Shown: positions 26,234-34,265 of the stretch, one piece after another | Layout: every line of letters begins with the position of its first letter | Position numbering within the stretch: the stretch's first letter is position 1 | Assembly: GCA_030065155.1 (NCBI GenBank) | Contig: JASJDI010000005.1 | Coordinates: 1-54,023, forward strand | From: Xenococcaceae cyanobacterium MO_188.B29 | Lineage (GTDB): Bacteria; Cyanobacteriota; Cyanobacteriia; Cyanobacteriales; Xenococcaceae | Reading direction: 5' to 3' | Length of the DNA stretch: 54,023 nucleotides | Program-made: the position numbers and the translations under genes | The notes under the pieces: model-generated | Told to the model about the DNA's origin: nothing | The model's database searches: none | What the model saw: only the letters and a program-made list of their open reading frames with translations

Positions 26234-28357
26234 GTGGAAGTGTTAAAGCAACAAAAAAAAGTACGTTTGTCCCCTACTTTATTACGTTTGGTAATAACGT
26301 TATCTACTCTAGGAATGCCAATGATAGCTAAAGCACACACTGTTAGCTTATCTTCTGGTTCTAATAGCTCTACAGATACAAAGCAGATTCTGACTTTGAA
26401 CCAACAACTAACTTTAGAGCAGCTAAAGGCAGAAAAATCCAAATTTACCCTAGAACCCATTTTTCCTCAGAAAGAGTTAATAACTCAAGCCCAATCACCA
26501 GAGAATCCTACTTCAGAACCGACAGAAGAACCATCTAGAGCTAATCCACCTGAATCACAACCACCAGCAGAACCTCGTGTATTGGTAGCAGAAGTAAATG
26601 TAGTCGGTGCAGATGCAGAAATAATCGATCTTGTCTACAATACCATCGAGACTGAACCAGGCAGAACTACTACTCGTTCTCAACTACAAGAAGATGTTAA
26701 TGCCATCTACGCTACAGGATTTTTTCAAGACGTTCAGGTAACACCGTCAGATACACCTTTAGGGGTGCGAATCACTTTTTTAGTTGAACCTAATCCCATT
26801 CTGAATCAAGTAGCCGTAGAAACAGTACCTGCTGATGCAGAAAGCCGAGTTTTACCACCAGAAGTAATAGAAGAAACTTTTAGCGATGGCTATGGAGAAA
26901 TTCTTAATCTAAGAGAGTTACAAGATGGAATACAACAATTAAACCAGTGGTACTCTGACAATGGTTATGAACTAGCCCAGGTTGTTGGTTCTCCCAGAGT
27001 ATCTGGTGATGGAACTGTAACTTTAGTGGTAGCAGAAGGAGTAATTGAAGATATTAATGTGCGGTTTTTCGATGAAGAAAATGAACCCGCCGAAGGAAAT
27101 ACCCGCGATTTTATCGTCACTAGAGAAATTCAATTAAAACCAGGAGATGTTTTTAAGCAAGATACTGCACGGAGAGATTTACAGCGAGTTTTTGGTTTAG
27201 GTATTTTTGAAGATGCTCGTTTCTCTTTTAGTCCAGGTACCGATCCTAGTAAAGTAATAGTCAATGTAGATTTAGTAGAAGGTAGTACTGGTTCGATCGC
27301 TGCTGGTGCTGGGATCAGTTCTTCTAGTGGCTTATTTGGTACTGTTAGTTATCAACAGCAAAATCTAGGGGGAAATAACCAAACTCTCGGAGCAGAATTT
27401 CAATTGGGGGAAAGAGAGTTATTATTTGATATTAGCTTTACCGACCCTTGGATTGCTGGCGATCCCAATCGTACTTCTTATACCGTTAATGGTTTCCGCC
27501 GTCGTTCAATCTCCCTCGTATTTGATGGGGATGATGAAGATATTAGAACAGAAGATGGTAATGATAGTCCTCGTGTAGTCAGAACAGGAGGAGGAATAAA
27601 TTTTTCTCGTCCCCTAGCTGACGATCCCTTTTCTCGACCAAAATGGACTTTATCCTCAGGATTTCAGTATCAACGGGTTCAAATAAACAATAGTGATGGC
27701 GATCTATCTCCTATTTCTCGGATAGATGAAGATGGTGGAGAAAATTTGGCTTTCAGTGATAGTGGGAAAGATGATCTCTTTATCTTCCGTTTCGGAGCAA
27801 CTCGCGATCGACGGAATAATCCTAGGCAACCAACTCAAGGTTCTTTATTAAGATTAAGTGTAGACCAAACTGTTCCCATTGGTTCTGGTAGTATCCTATT
27901 CAATCGTTTACGAGGTAGTTACAGCTACTATATTCCTGCTCAAATAATTAACTTTAGCGATGGGCCTCAAGCCCTAGCGTTTAATGTCCAAGCAGGAACG
28001 GTTCTGGGAGATTTACCTCCTTATGAAGCCTTTGTTTTGGGGGGTAGTAACTCAGTTCGCGGTTTTCCTGACGGAGAAGTCGGTAGTGGACGAAGCTTTT
28101 TACAAGCTACAGCAGAATATCGCTTTCCTATTTTTTCTGTAGTTGGTGGAGCACTCTTTTTTGATTATGGTACTACTCTTGGTTCTGATGATAATGTTCC
28201 AGGCAGTCCCTCTGTAGAAAGAGATTTACCAGGGAATGGCTTTGGCTATGGTCTTGGGGTCAGAGTTCAGTCTCCTCTGGGCCCAATTCGAGTAGATTAT
28301 GCCATTAATGATGAAGGAGATAGTCGAATTCATTTTGGCATTGGAGAAAGGTTTTAA
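26234..28357 (+). CDS. Omp85/BamA-family outer membrane assembly protein
   Basis: 707 residues starting at GTG 26234 (a second GTG lies two codons on). The signal peptide LVITLSTLGMPMIAKAH is followed by a linker rich in Pro, Glu and Ser (about 80-115) and POTRA domains (about 115-360: VAEVNVVGADAEIIDLVYNTI, RITFLVEPNPILNQV, VIEDINVRFFDEE). A 16-strand barrel ends in FGIGERF with a C-terminal Phe. The VRGF motif of Omp85 barrels (NSVRGFPDGEVG) is present. It inserts beta-barrel proteins into the outer membrane and resembles the ancestor of plastid Toc75. It leads the lpxC-fabZ-lpxA block. Confidence 0.95.
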   Translation: MEVLKQQKKVRLSPTLLRLVITLSTLGMPMIAKAHTVSLSSGSNSSTDTKQILTLNQQLTLEQLKAEKSKFTLEPIFPQKELITQAQSPENPTSEPTEEPSRANPPESQPPAEPRVLVAEVNVVGADAEIIDLVYNTIETEPGRTTTRSQLQEDVNAIYATGFFQDVQVTPSDTPLGVRITFLVEPNPILNQVAVETVPADAESRVLPPEVIEETFSDGYGEILNLRELQDGIQQLNQWYSDNGYELAQVVGSPRVSGDGTVTLVVAEGVIEDINVRFFDEENEPAEGNTRDFIVTREIQLKPGDVFKQDTARRDLQRVFGLGIFEDARFSFSPGTDPSKVIVNVDLVEGSTGSIAAGAGISSSSGLFGTVSYQQQNLGGNNQTLGAEFQLGERELLFDISFTDPWIAGDPNRTSYTVNGFRRRSISLVFDGDDEDIRTEDGNDSPRVVRTGGGINFSRPLADDPFSRPKWTLSSGFQYQRVQINNSDGDLSPISRIDEDGGENLAFSDSGKDDLFIFRFGATRDRRNNPRQPTQGSLLRLSVDQTVPIGSGSILFNRLRGSYSYYIPAQIINFSDGPQALAFNVQAGTVLGDLPPYEAFVLGGSNSVRGFPDGEVGSGRSFLQATAEYRFPIFSVVGGALFFDYGTTLGSDDNVPGSPSVERDLPGNGFGYGLGVRVQSPLGPIRVDYAINDEGDSRIHFGIGERF

Positions 28358-28395
28358 CAGTTAACAGCGATCGGTTAACAGTGAGCAGTTAAGTA
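28358..28395. repeat. STRR-like array between omp85 and lpxC
   Basis: GTTAACAG-type units repeated in the 39-base spacer. A HIP1-like core (GCGATCG) interrupts them. Confidence 0.5.
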
Positions 28396-28396
28396 G

Positions 28397-29221
28397 ATGA
28401 ACAATACTATTAAAGATGTTTTTGAGTTATCGGGAGTAGGATTACACTCTGGTGTGATTACTACAGTTAGGGTAATGCCAGCTAAGCCAGATGCAGGTAG
28501 GTATTTTGTTAGAGTAGATTTACCCGATCGACCAATTATTCCAGCTTCCATAGAAGCGGTAAGTCAAACAACTTTATCCACAGAGTTAGCACAAGGGGAA
28601 GCCAAAGTAAGAACTGTAGAACATTTACTTGCTGCCTTAGCTGCTAGTGGTGTAGATAATGCCCAGATCGAAATTGATGGTGCAGAAGTACCTCTACTAG
28701 ATGGATCGGCAAAAATATGGACAGAAGCGATCGCTTCTGTAGGCATCTTCCCCATCTCCCCTACCTCCCCCATCTCTCCTACCTCCCCCATCTGGATACA
28801 CCAAGAAGATGCCTTTGTTGCTGCCCTACCAGCCCCTGAGACTCGTTTTACCTATGGTATTGACTTTCCTTATCAAGCTATTGGCAATCAATGGCATAGT
28901 TGGAGTATAAAAGAAGGGAATTTTGCCGAAGCGATCGCTCCTGCCCGTACTTTTGGTTTAGCAGAACAGATAGAACATTTACAGAAAGCAGGTTTGATCA
29001 AAGGTGGGAGCCTAGATAACGCTCTGGTTTGTAGTCAAGAAGGTTGGTTAAATCCACCCTTAAGATTTACTAACGAACCAGCCCGTCATAAACTATTAGA
29101 CTTAGTGGGGGATATTAGTTTACTGGGCAAATTGCCTCAAGCTCATTTTGTCGCATACAAAGCCAGTCATAAACTACATATCCAACTGGCGCAAGAATTA
29201 GCCAAGCTAACTAGCTTGTAG
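28397..29221 (+). CDS. lpxC: UDP-3-O-acyl-N-acetylglucosamine deacetylase
   Basis: 274 residues. This is the committed step of lipid A synthesis. Zinc ligands: His76 in VEHLLAAL, and the late HKLLDLVGD motif (His and Asp). The catalytic His is in ASHKLH. Between the two domains, residues 119-132 carry a tandem ISPTSP repeat encoded by two 18-base units (28751-28786), absent from the usual enzyme; it lies in a linker, so activity is probably kept. It follows omp85 by 39 bases and precedes fabZ, the common cyanobacterial order. Confidence 0.95.
   Translation: MNNTIKDVFELSGVGLHSGVITTVRVMPAKPDAGRYFVRVDLPDRPIIPASIEAVSQTTLSTELAQGEAKVRTVEHLLAALAASGVDNAQIEIDGAEVPLLDGSAKIWTEAIASVGIFPISPTSPISPTSPIWIHQEDAFVAALPAPETRFTYGIDFPYQAIGNQWHSWSIKEGNFAEAIAPARTFGLAEQIEHLQKAGLIKGGSLDNALVCSQEGWLNPPLRFTNEPARHKLLDLVGDISLLGKLPQAHFVAYKASHKLHIQLAQELAKLTSL
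28751..28794. repeat. in-frame 18-bp tandem repeat inside lpxC
   Basis: Two 18-base units (CCCATCTCCCCTACCTCC and a one-base variant) plus a partial third. They encode [14 protein letters not shown]. The unit length is a multiple of three, so copy changes would stay in frame. The composition resembles the intergenic pyrimidine-rich STRR repeats. Confidence 0.9.
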
Positions 29222-29302
29222 CTGTTGATCTGAAGAGAAAATCTTGCCATCCCTTCCCCCAATGCCCATAATCAACTTATTACCCAAAGTCTAATATTTA
29301 AA

Positions 29303-29800
29303 ATGTCAACTGTTACCGATTCTACTGAAACAACTAATATCGAAAACCAAGAACAAGCTTCTAGCAAACAAACTTTGACCGTTGAAGAAATTCAGCAAAT
29401 ATTGCCCCATCGCTATCCCTTTGCCCTGGTAGATAGAATTCTGGAATTTACACCAGGAGAAAAAGCTGTAGGGTTAAAAAATGTCACCTTTAATGAACCT
29501 TATTTCCCAGGACATATTCCCAATCGTCCTCTGATGCCTGGAGTATTAATGGTGGAAGCTATGGCACAAGTAGGTGGAGTTGTGTTAATTCAATTACCAG
29601 GCATGAAAGGTAAATTTTTTGCTTTTGCGGGAATTGATAAAGTCCGTTTCCGCCGTCCTGTAGTTCCTGGAGATCAATTAATTATGACTGTTGAACTTTT
29701 ATCTTTAAAACGCAATCGAATCGCGAAAATGCAGGGCAAAGGAGAGGTAGATGGTCAATTAGCTGTACAGGGAGAAATGTTATTTTCCTTGATTGATTAG
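29303..29800 (+). CDS. fabZ: 3-hydroxyacyl-ACP dehydratase
   Basis: 165 residues, hot-dog fold. It dehydrates beta-hydroxyacyl-ACP in fatty acid synthesis. The catalytic His71 in [13 protein letters not shown] and Glu85 in MVEAMAQ are in place. A 25-residue polar N-terminal extension ([22 protein letters not shown]) precedes the conserved [17 protein letters not shown]. It sits between lpxC and lpxA, so hydroxyacyl-ACP flow to fatty acids and to lipid A is co-regulated. Confidence 0.96.
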   Translation: MSTVTDSTETTNIENQEQASSKQTLTVEEIQQILPHRYPFALVDRILEFTPGEKAVGLKNVTFNEPYFPGHIPNRPLMPGVLMVEAMAQVGGVVLIQLPGMKGKFFAFAGIDKVRFRRPVVPGDQLIMTVELLSLKRNRIAKMQGKGEVDGQLAVQGEMLFSLID

Positions 29801-29810
29801 CATCCTCTCC

Positions 29811-29884
29811 TGTAAGCTGTAAGCTGTAATTTTTCTTAATAAAAAAGTAGTTCAGGAGTCAGGAGTTACAGAAGTTCAGAAAGA
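29811..29884. repeat. two STRR arrays
   Basis: AAGCTGT units (29811-29829), then GTTCAGGAGTC/AGGAGTTACAGAAG units (29848-29884) in the fabZ-lpxA spacer. The rest of the spacer up to 30027 is AT-rich with nothing recognised. Confidence 0.7.
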
Positions 29885-30027
29885 ACTGGTAGTTAAACTG
29901 GTTTTAAATACAAAACTTTAAACTTCTATAGTCATTAGAATTTAACTCAAACATTATTCTGAACTCTACTAACTTCTTTATTCGGAGACTTCTTACTTAA
30001 AAACCGCAGCCCCTTGGAGATATCCTT

Positions 30028-30819
30028 TTGAGTGTTTTAATTCATCCTACTGCTGTCATTCACCCAGATGCCGAACTTCATCCCACAGTTCGGGTAGACC
30101 CTTATGCCGTCATTTCCGCAGGAGTTAAAATAGGTGCATATACAACTATAGGCTCTCATGTTGTCATTGAAGGATTAACAGAAATTGGGGAAAATAACTC
30201 GATTTTTCCTGGGGCAGCTATTGGCTTAGAGCCTCAAGACTTAAAATATAAAGGGGCAGCTAGTTGGGTCAAAATTGGCGATCGCAATCGTATCCGAGAA
30301 TACGTTACTATTAATCGAGCCACAGAAGAAGGAGAAGCAACAATTATCGGCAATGATAATCTGCTTATGGCTTACACTCACGTTGGTCATAATTGTGTTA
30401 TCGAAAACGAAGTAATTATTGCTAACAATGTGGCTATGGCTGGTCATGTCAAGATAGAATCGATGGCAGTAATAAGTGGTGTTCTGGGTATTCACCAATT
30501 TGTCCATATTGGACGGATGGCAATGGTGGGAGGAATGAGTAGGATCAGTCGCGATGTACCACCCTATATGTTAGTCGAGGGAAATCCAGCTAAAGTGCGA
30601 TCGCTCAATTTAGTTGGACTGAAAAGAAGAGGTTTTACACCCACAGATTTTAAAAAGTTAAAAAAAGCTTTTCGTCTTCTTTATAATGACTATATTCCTC
30701 TAACTAAAGCGATCGAACAACTAGAAGTCTTAGCTGATAACGAATACATAGAACATTTACATAATTTCCTGAAATTATCTATCTTGGAAGGTAGGCGGGG
30801 ATTAATTCCTGGGAAATAG
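30028..30819 (+). CDS. lpxA: UDP-N-acetylglucosamine O-acyltransferase
   Basis: 263 residues, left-handed beta-helix of hexapeptide repeats (IHPTAVIHPDAELHPTVRVDPYAVIS and onward). It adds 3-hydroxyacyl to UDP-GlcNAc, the first step of lipid A. The catalytic His is in YTHVGHNCVIENE, and the family block GIHQFVHIGRMAMVGG is present. I keep the TTG start at 30028, because TTGGAGAT lies about eight bases upstream and the first residues match the family; no in-frame ATG fits. It is the third lipid A gene of the block. lpxB does not follow. Confidence 0.94.
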   Translation: MSVLIHPTAVIHPDAELHPTVRVDPYAVISAGVKIGAYTTIGSHVVIEGLTEIGENNSIFPGAAIGLEPQDLKYKGAASWVKIGDRNRIREYVTINRATEEGEATIIGNDNLLMAYTHVGHNCVIENEVIIANNVAMAGHVKIESMAVISGVLGIHQFVHIGRMAMVGGMSRISRDVPPYMLVEGNPAKVRSLNLVGLKRRGFTPTDFKKLKKAFRLLYNDYIPLTKAIEQLEVLADNEYIEHLHNFLKLSILEGRRGLIPGK

Positions 30820-30833
30820 ATATAGTGTTATTT

Positions 30834-30854
30834 TGCTAATGGCTAATCGCTAAT
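30834..30854. repeat. STRR array (GCTAATG/C)
   Basis: Three tandem heptamers just upstream of the methyltransferase start. Confidence 0.5.
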
Positions 30855-30867
30855 TGTTGGAATTAAT

Positions 30868-31686
30868 ATGTCAGAACAATTTCATCAAGGTACATTTGCT
30901 GGTACTGTTTGGAATCCAGAACAGTATTTAAAATTTTCAAATCATAGAATTAGACCAGCTTTGGAACTCTTAGAGCGAGTAAAGATAAGCTCCCCTAAAG
31001 TGATTTACGATTTAGGTTGTGGTTCGGGTAATATAACCAGAATAATATCTGAACGTTGGACATCTGCTACAGTATACGGACTCGATAACTCTGATGAGAT
31101 GTTGAAAAAAGCTGCCACTGAAACAAGTAAAGTTAAGTGGGTTAAGGAGGACATTGGCAATTGGTCTGTCAATGAACCAATAGATCTAATTTATTCAAAC
31201 TCAACCCTTCAATGGTTAAACCAACACAACCAAGTATTTCCTAAATTACTGGAAATGCTAAACAAAGGAGGCTGTCTAGCTGTGCAAATGCCTCTGAGTT
31301 GGGGAATGCCTTCTCATCGCCTAATGAGAGAAACCCTGGCAAATGGAGGTATCAATGGCGCACCCATAGGGACTGAAGAATTGAGAAACGCCATTGCTCG
31401 TAAGTGGGTTGAAGATAAAGAATCATACTACGATTTTCTCTCTGAACAAGCTACTCAAATCGATATCTGGGAAACTGAATATCTACAGATCCTTGAAGGA
31501 GAAGATCCCGTATTAGAGTGGGTAAGGGGAACTGGTCTTAGACCTATTCTGAACACTCTAGACAATGAAGAGCAAGCAATATTTCTGTCTGAATATAGCA
31601 AACGCTTGCGTAAAGCTTACCCTGTAAAAGCTAACGGTCAAACTTTATTTCCTTTCCGAAGATTATTTATAGTTGCTGTAGTTTGA
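30868..31686 (+). CDS. SAM-dependent methyltransferase, trans-aconitate methyltransferase-like
   Basis: 272 residues, class I methyltransferase. SAM motif I is DLGCGSGNITR and motif II is YGLDNSDEML. The opening VWNPEQYLKFSNHRIRPALELL and the blocks SNSTLQWLNQHNQVFPKLL and GGCLAVQMPLSWGMPSHRLMRE follow E. coli Tam closely, an enzyme that methylates trans-aconitate. It lies 48 bases after lpxA and runs into a GNAT gene, and may be read through from the lpx block, but its job looks unrelated. Confidence 0.85.
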   Translation: MSEQFHQGTFAGTVWNPEQYLKFSNHRIRPALELLERVKISSPKVIYDLGCGSGNITRIISERWTSATVYGLDNSDEMLKKAATETSKVKWVKEDIGNWSVNEPIDLIYSNSTLQWLNQHNQVFPKLLEMLNKGGCLAVQMPLSWGMPSHRLMRETLANGGINGAPIGTEELRNAIARKWVEDKESYYDFLSEQATQIDIWETEYLQILEGEDPVLEWVRGTGLRPILNTLDNEEQAIFLSEYSKRLRKAYPVKANGQTLFPFRRLFIVAVV

Positions 31687-31694
31687 TACTCTCA

Positions 31695-32276
31695 ATGTCT
31701 TTTGTTATTAAGAATCACAAGGATATGGTCTTATCTCCAGATATAATTCTCGAAACTGACAGATGCAAGCTGAGACAACTCAAAAAAGAGGATATTCCTT
31801 TTATTTTCTCAGCAACCAGATATAAAGGATTTAATGATGGACTTTTATGGGATGCGCCAGAGAATGAAGCTGAATTGATAGAAGGCTATGAAGAGAGAGT
31901 AACTAAAACATGGAATGAAGGAAAGAGCTACTCATTTATTATTTACTTGAAAGAAAACAACAAGGCACTAGGCGGAATTAGCATCAGGAAAGACTCCGAT
32001 CGAGCATGGACTACAGGATTTTGGCTGCATCCCCAAGAACAAGGAAAAGGCTATATGACAGAATCGGTTCGAGCCATTCTTAGACTGGGTTTTGAGGTAT
32101 TGGGAGCAGAAAAAATTGAATCTTGTTATGTACTATGGAATCACAAAAGTGAAAAAGTTTTAAAAAAAGTTGGTATGACATTTATAGAGTATATACCCCA
32201 AGGCTTTATGAAAAAGGGTCAATGGGTAGAGGAAAATAAATTAGGCATTACCAAAGAAGAATGGTTGAAAAATTAG
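31695..32276 (+). CDS. GNAT acetyltransferase (RimJ/RimL-like)
   Basis: 193 residues from ATG 31695; an in-frame TTG at 31683 would overlap the previous stop. The opening TDRCKLRQLKKEDIPFIF and the acetyl-CoA motif HPQEQGKGYMTESVRAIL are those of RimJ/RimL-type GNATs, followed by the usual YVLWNHKSEKVLKKVGMTF segment. The substrate (ribosomal protein N-terminus or small molecule) is unknown. It is almost certainly co-transcribed with the methyltransferase (8-base gap). Confidence 0.85.
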   Translation: MSFVIKNHKDMVLSPDIILETDRCKLRQLKKEDIPFIFSATRYKGFNDGLLWDAPENEAELIEGYEERVTKTWNEGKSYSFIIYLKENNKALGGISIRKDSDRAWTTGFWLHPQEQGKGYMTESVRAILRLGFEVLGAEKIESCYVLWNHKSEKVLKKVGMTFIEYIPQGFMKKGQWVEENKLGITKEEWLKN

Positions 32277-32459
32277 TAGGGGCGATTCGCCCTTTGGGTT
32301 CGGTAGTCGCTTCAAGTCGGCGGTAGTCGCTATAACGGGGGGAACCCCCCTTCGGGTTCAGTACTTTGCTCAAGTCGGGGAACCCACCCACCGCAAGTAC
32401 TTCACCGCAACGCGCTACCTTGGGAACCCGCCCAACACGCTACCTCACGAATCCCCTCT
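32276..32459. repeat. cluster of GC-rich palindromic repeats
   Basis: Several units in tandem: GGGCGATTCGCCC (32280-32292), TAGTCGCTTCAAGTCGGCGG, GGGGGGAACCCCCC (32337-32350) and TTGCTCAAGTCGGGGAACCC from 32366. The last recurs, inverted, inside the IS transposase at 53452-53481. A further GGGAACCCGCCC is at 32422-32433. It fills the whole spacer between convergent GNAT and tldD. Confidence 0.85.
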
Positions 32460-32462
32460 ACT

Positions 32463-32486
32463 AAAAATCTTATTAACGATTAAGAT
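32463..32486 (-). terminator. possible intrinsic terminator of tldD
   Basis: On the minus strand ATCTTA / TAAGAT pair across an 8-base loop and are followed by five T. The stem includes the tldD stop codon. The stem is weak and AT-rich. Confidence 0.4.
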
Positions 32487-33967
32487 GTTTTACCAACTTG
32501 AATATCCCTTACTCTGACAGGGACACAACCGTGAGTCATCTGTGCTAGTTGCATGGGTTCGCCTTTACCACACATATTCGTACCGCATTGCCTCCATTCC
32601 GACTCAGGAGCGATCGCATCTACACTATTCCAAAAGTCGGTAGTCATACTATGGTAAGTAACATTTTTGAGCATACCAACAATTTTACCTTTGCTTACTT
32701 TCCAGAAAGCATCTCCACCAAACTGAAAGTTGCGCCTTTGTTGATCGATCGAATAGCTACCAATGCCATCGATTAAAATACCATCTTCGGTATTTTCGAT
32801 CATTTCTGCTAAACTAGCTGTATGCTCACCTCCTTTTTTGCCTGGTTCTAAACCTAAGTTGGGAATACGCACCATCGGCACACTTGCCCAACTATCTGCG
32901 TAAGCACTACCATTACTAGTTTCTCGTCCCAGTCTATAGGCAGTTTCGCGATCGGTAAGATAATCATTGAGAATACCATCTTTGACGACATACCACTTCT
33001 GAGCGGGTACTCCTTCATCATCGTAAGCTACTGTGCTACGCCCGTTAGTTTGATTACGATCGGCAACAAAATTAACCCAAGGAGCAGCATACTGGAGTTT
33101 ATTCAGTTTATCTGTAGTAGCAAAGCTAGTACCAGCAAAATTGGCTTCGTAGCCGTAAACTCTATCTAATTCGGTGGGATGTCCTACAGATTCGTGAATA
33201 GTTAAAAAGAGGTTAGTAGGTTTGAGGATTAGAGTAGTGCGAGAATCGCCATCAAGTTCAGGGGCATGAACTTTCTCGATCGCTTCTTGGGCTATTCGGT
33301 CTATATTACCTAATAAATCTTCTTTATCGATATGTTCGTAACCGATATTTAAAGGCGGACGCTCGTAATTTCTACCTTGAGCATCTCCATTAGCTACTAC
33401 AGTACAGCCATAACCAGGATAGCTACGATAAATAGTTTGTTCGATGAGAGAACCTTCTGTAGAAGCGAAAAATTTATCTTCTTGAGTAAAGCGTAAAAAA
33501 GAAAAGGCTTTCTTTAATCCTCGATCGCTATAACTGAGTAGTTTTTCGTTAATGTTAAGTAATAATTCGGCTTTTTCAGCAATAGGAATAGAAAAAGGAT
33601 CGATTTTAATAGGAGTAACATACTTATCTTGATAAGCAGCAACAGGAACTAACTTAACTGGTTCTTGTTGAGTTAGACGACTACCCTTAGCAATTTCTAC
33701 TGCTAGATTAACAATTCTCCTTACTTCTGATAGATTCTGGCGATGAGAAGCAGCAAAACCCCATGCCCCATCTAAAAGTACTCGTACTCCAAAACCTGAA
33801 CTAACATTGTCTGCTAGATTATTTAAAGAGCGATCACGAGCAGTTAAACTTTGGTTACGATAGGTGCAAATACGTATATCTCCGTATTCACAATCAGCTT
33901 GACGAATTAAATCGATCGCTGTTTGAGCTAATTCTTGAGTTGTTATTTTAATTGGGGCTTGTACCAT
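32480..33967 (-). CDS. tldD: metalloprotease TldD
   Basis: 495 residues. TldD with TldE/PmbA forms a heterodimeric protease that degrades unfolded peptides and matures microcins. The metal motif HESVGHPTE is seen mid-protein, followed by ELDRVYGYEANFAGTSF. The C-terminal Cys and NMCGKGEPMQLAQMTHGC blocks are conserved in the family. The start opens directly in the next GC-rich repeat area. No tldE is adjacent. Confidence 0.95.
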   Translation of the reverse strand: MVQAPIKITTQELAQTAIDLIRQADCEYGDIRICTYRNQSLTARDRSLNNLADNVSSGFGVRVLLDGAWGFAASHRQNLSEVRRIVNLAVEIAKGSRLTQQEPVKLVPVAAYQDKYVTPIKIDPFSIPIAEKAELLLNINEKLLSYSDRGLKKAFSFLRFTQEDKFFASTEGSLIEQTIYRSYPGYGCTVVANGDAQGRNYERPPLNIGYEHIDKEDLLGNIDRIAQEAIEKVHAPELDGDSRTTLILKPTNLFLTIHESVGHPTELDRVYGYEANFAGTSFATTDKLNKLQYAAPWVNFVADRNQTNGRSTVAYDDEGVPAQKWYVVKDGILNDYLTDRETAYRLGRETSNGSAYADSWASVPMVRIPNLGLEPGKKGGEHTASLAEMIENTEDGILIDGIGSYSIDQQRRNFQFGGDAFWKVSKGKIVGMLKNVTYHSMTTDFWNSVDAIAPESEWRQCGTNMCGKGEPMQLAQMTHGCVPVRVRDIQVGKTS

Positions 33968-34002
33968 AGCAGTTACCAGCTAAATCATAGTTACTTTACT
34001 GG

Positions 34003-34148
34003 GGAACACCAGTCAGCGCAGAGGTCGGACCCCGCGGAATTTTTAATCCGCAAGGGAACGCCGACCTTCGCTCCGTCGTGTCTTGATGCGCGTTCCCTTG
34101 GCGAGGAAACCTCGCCAGGGTCGCATCGCTTTTACGGCGGAGTAACGC
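34003..34148. repeat. GC-rich double hairpin cluster (includes family copy B)
   Basis: The first hairpin has outer GGTCGG (34023-34028) / CCGACC (34061-34066) and inner GCGGA/TCCGC. The second (34085-34127) has the 43-bp design seen at 12362: outer GATGCG/CGCATC, internal CCCT/AGGG, inner GGCGAGG/CCTCGCC, loop AAA. Both lie between divergent tldD and the histidine kinase. Confidence 0.85.
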
Positions 34149-34265
34149 TGACTCTATTAAAATAATTCTGGCATTTTCCCATCTATTTATCATGAGCTTC
34201 TCAGGATTGTTCGTAATACTAGAAGTAAAGTTTTATATATACTATCTGTTCTAAATTTTAAATTA

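Noticed and set aside
33935..34193. short ORFs on both strands across the tldD-kinase gap
   Set aside because: They arise from reading the GC-rich hairpins; no homology or ribosome site.
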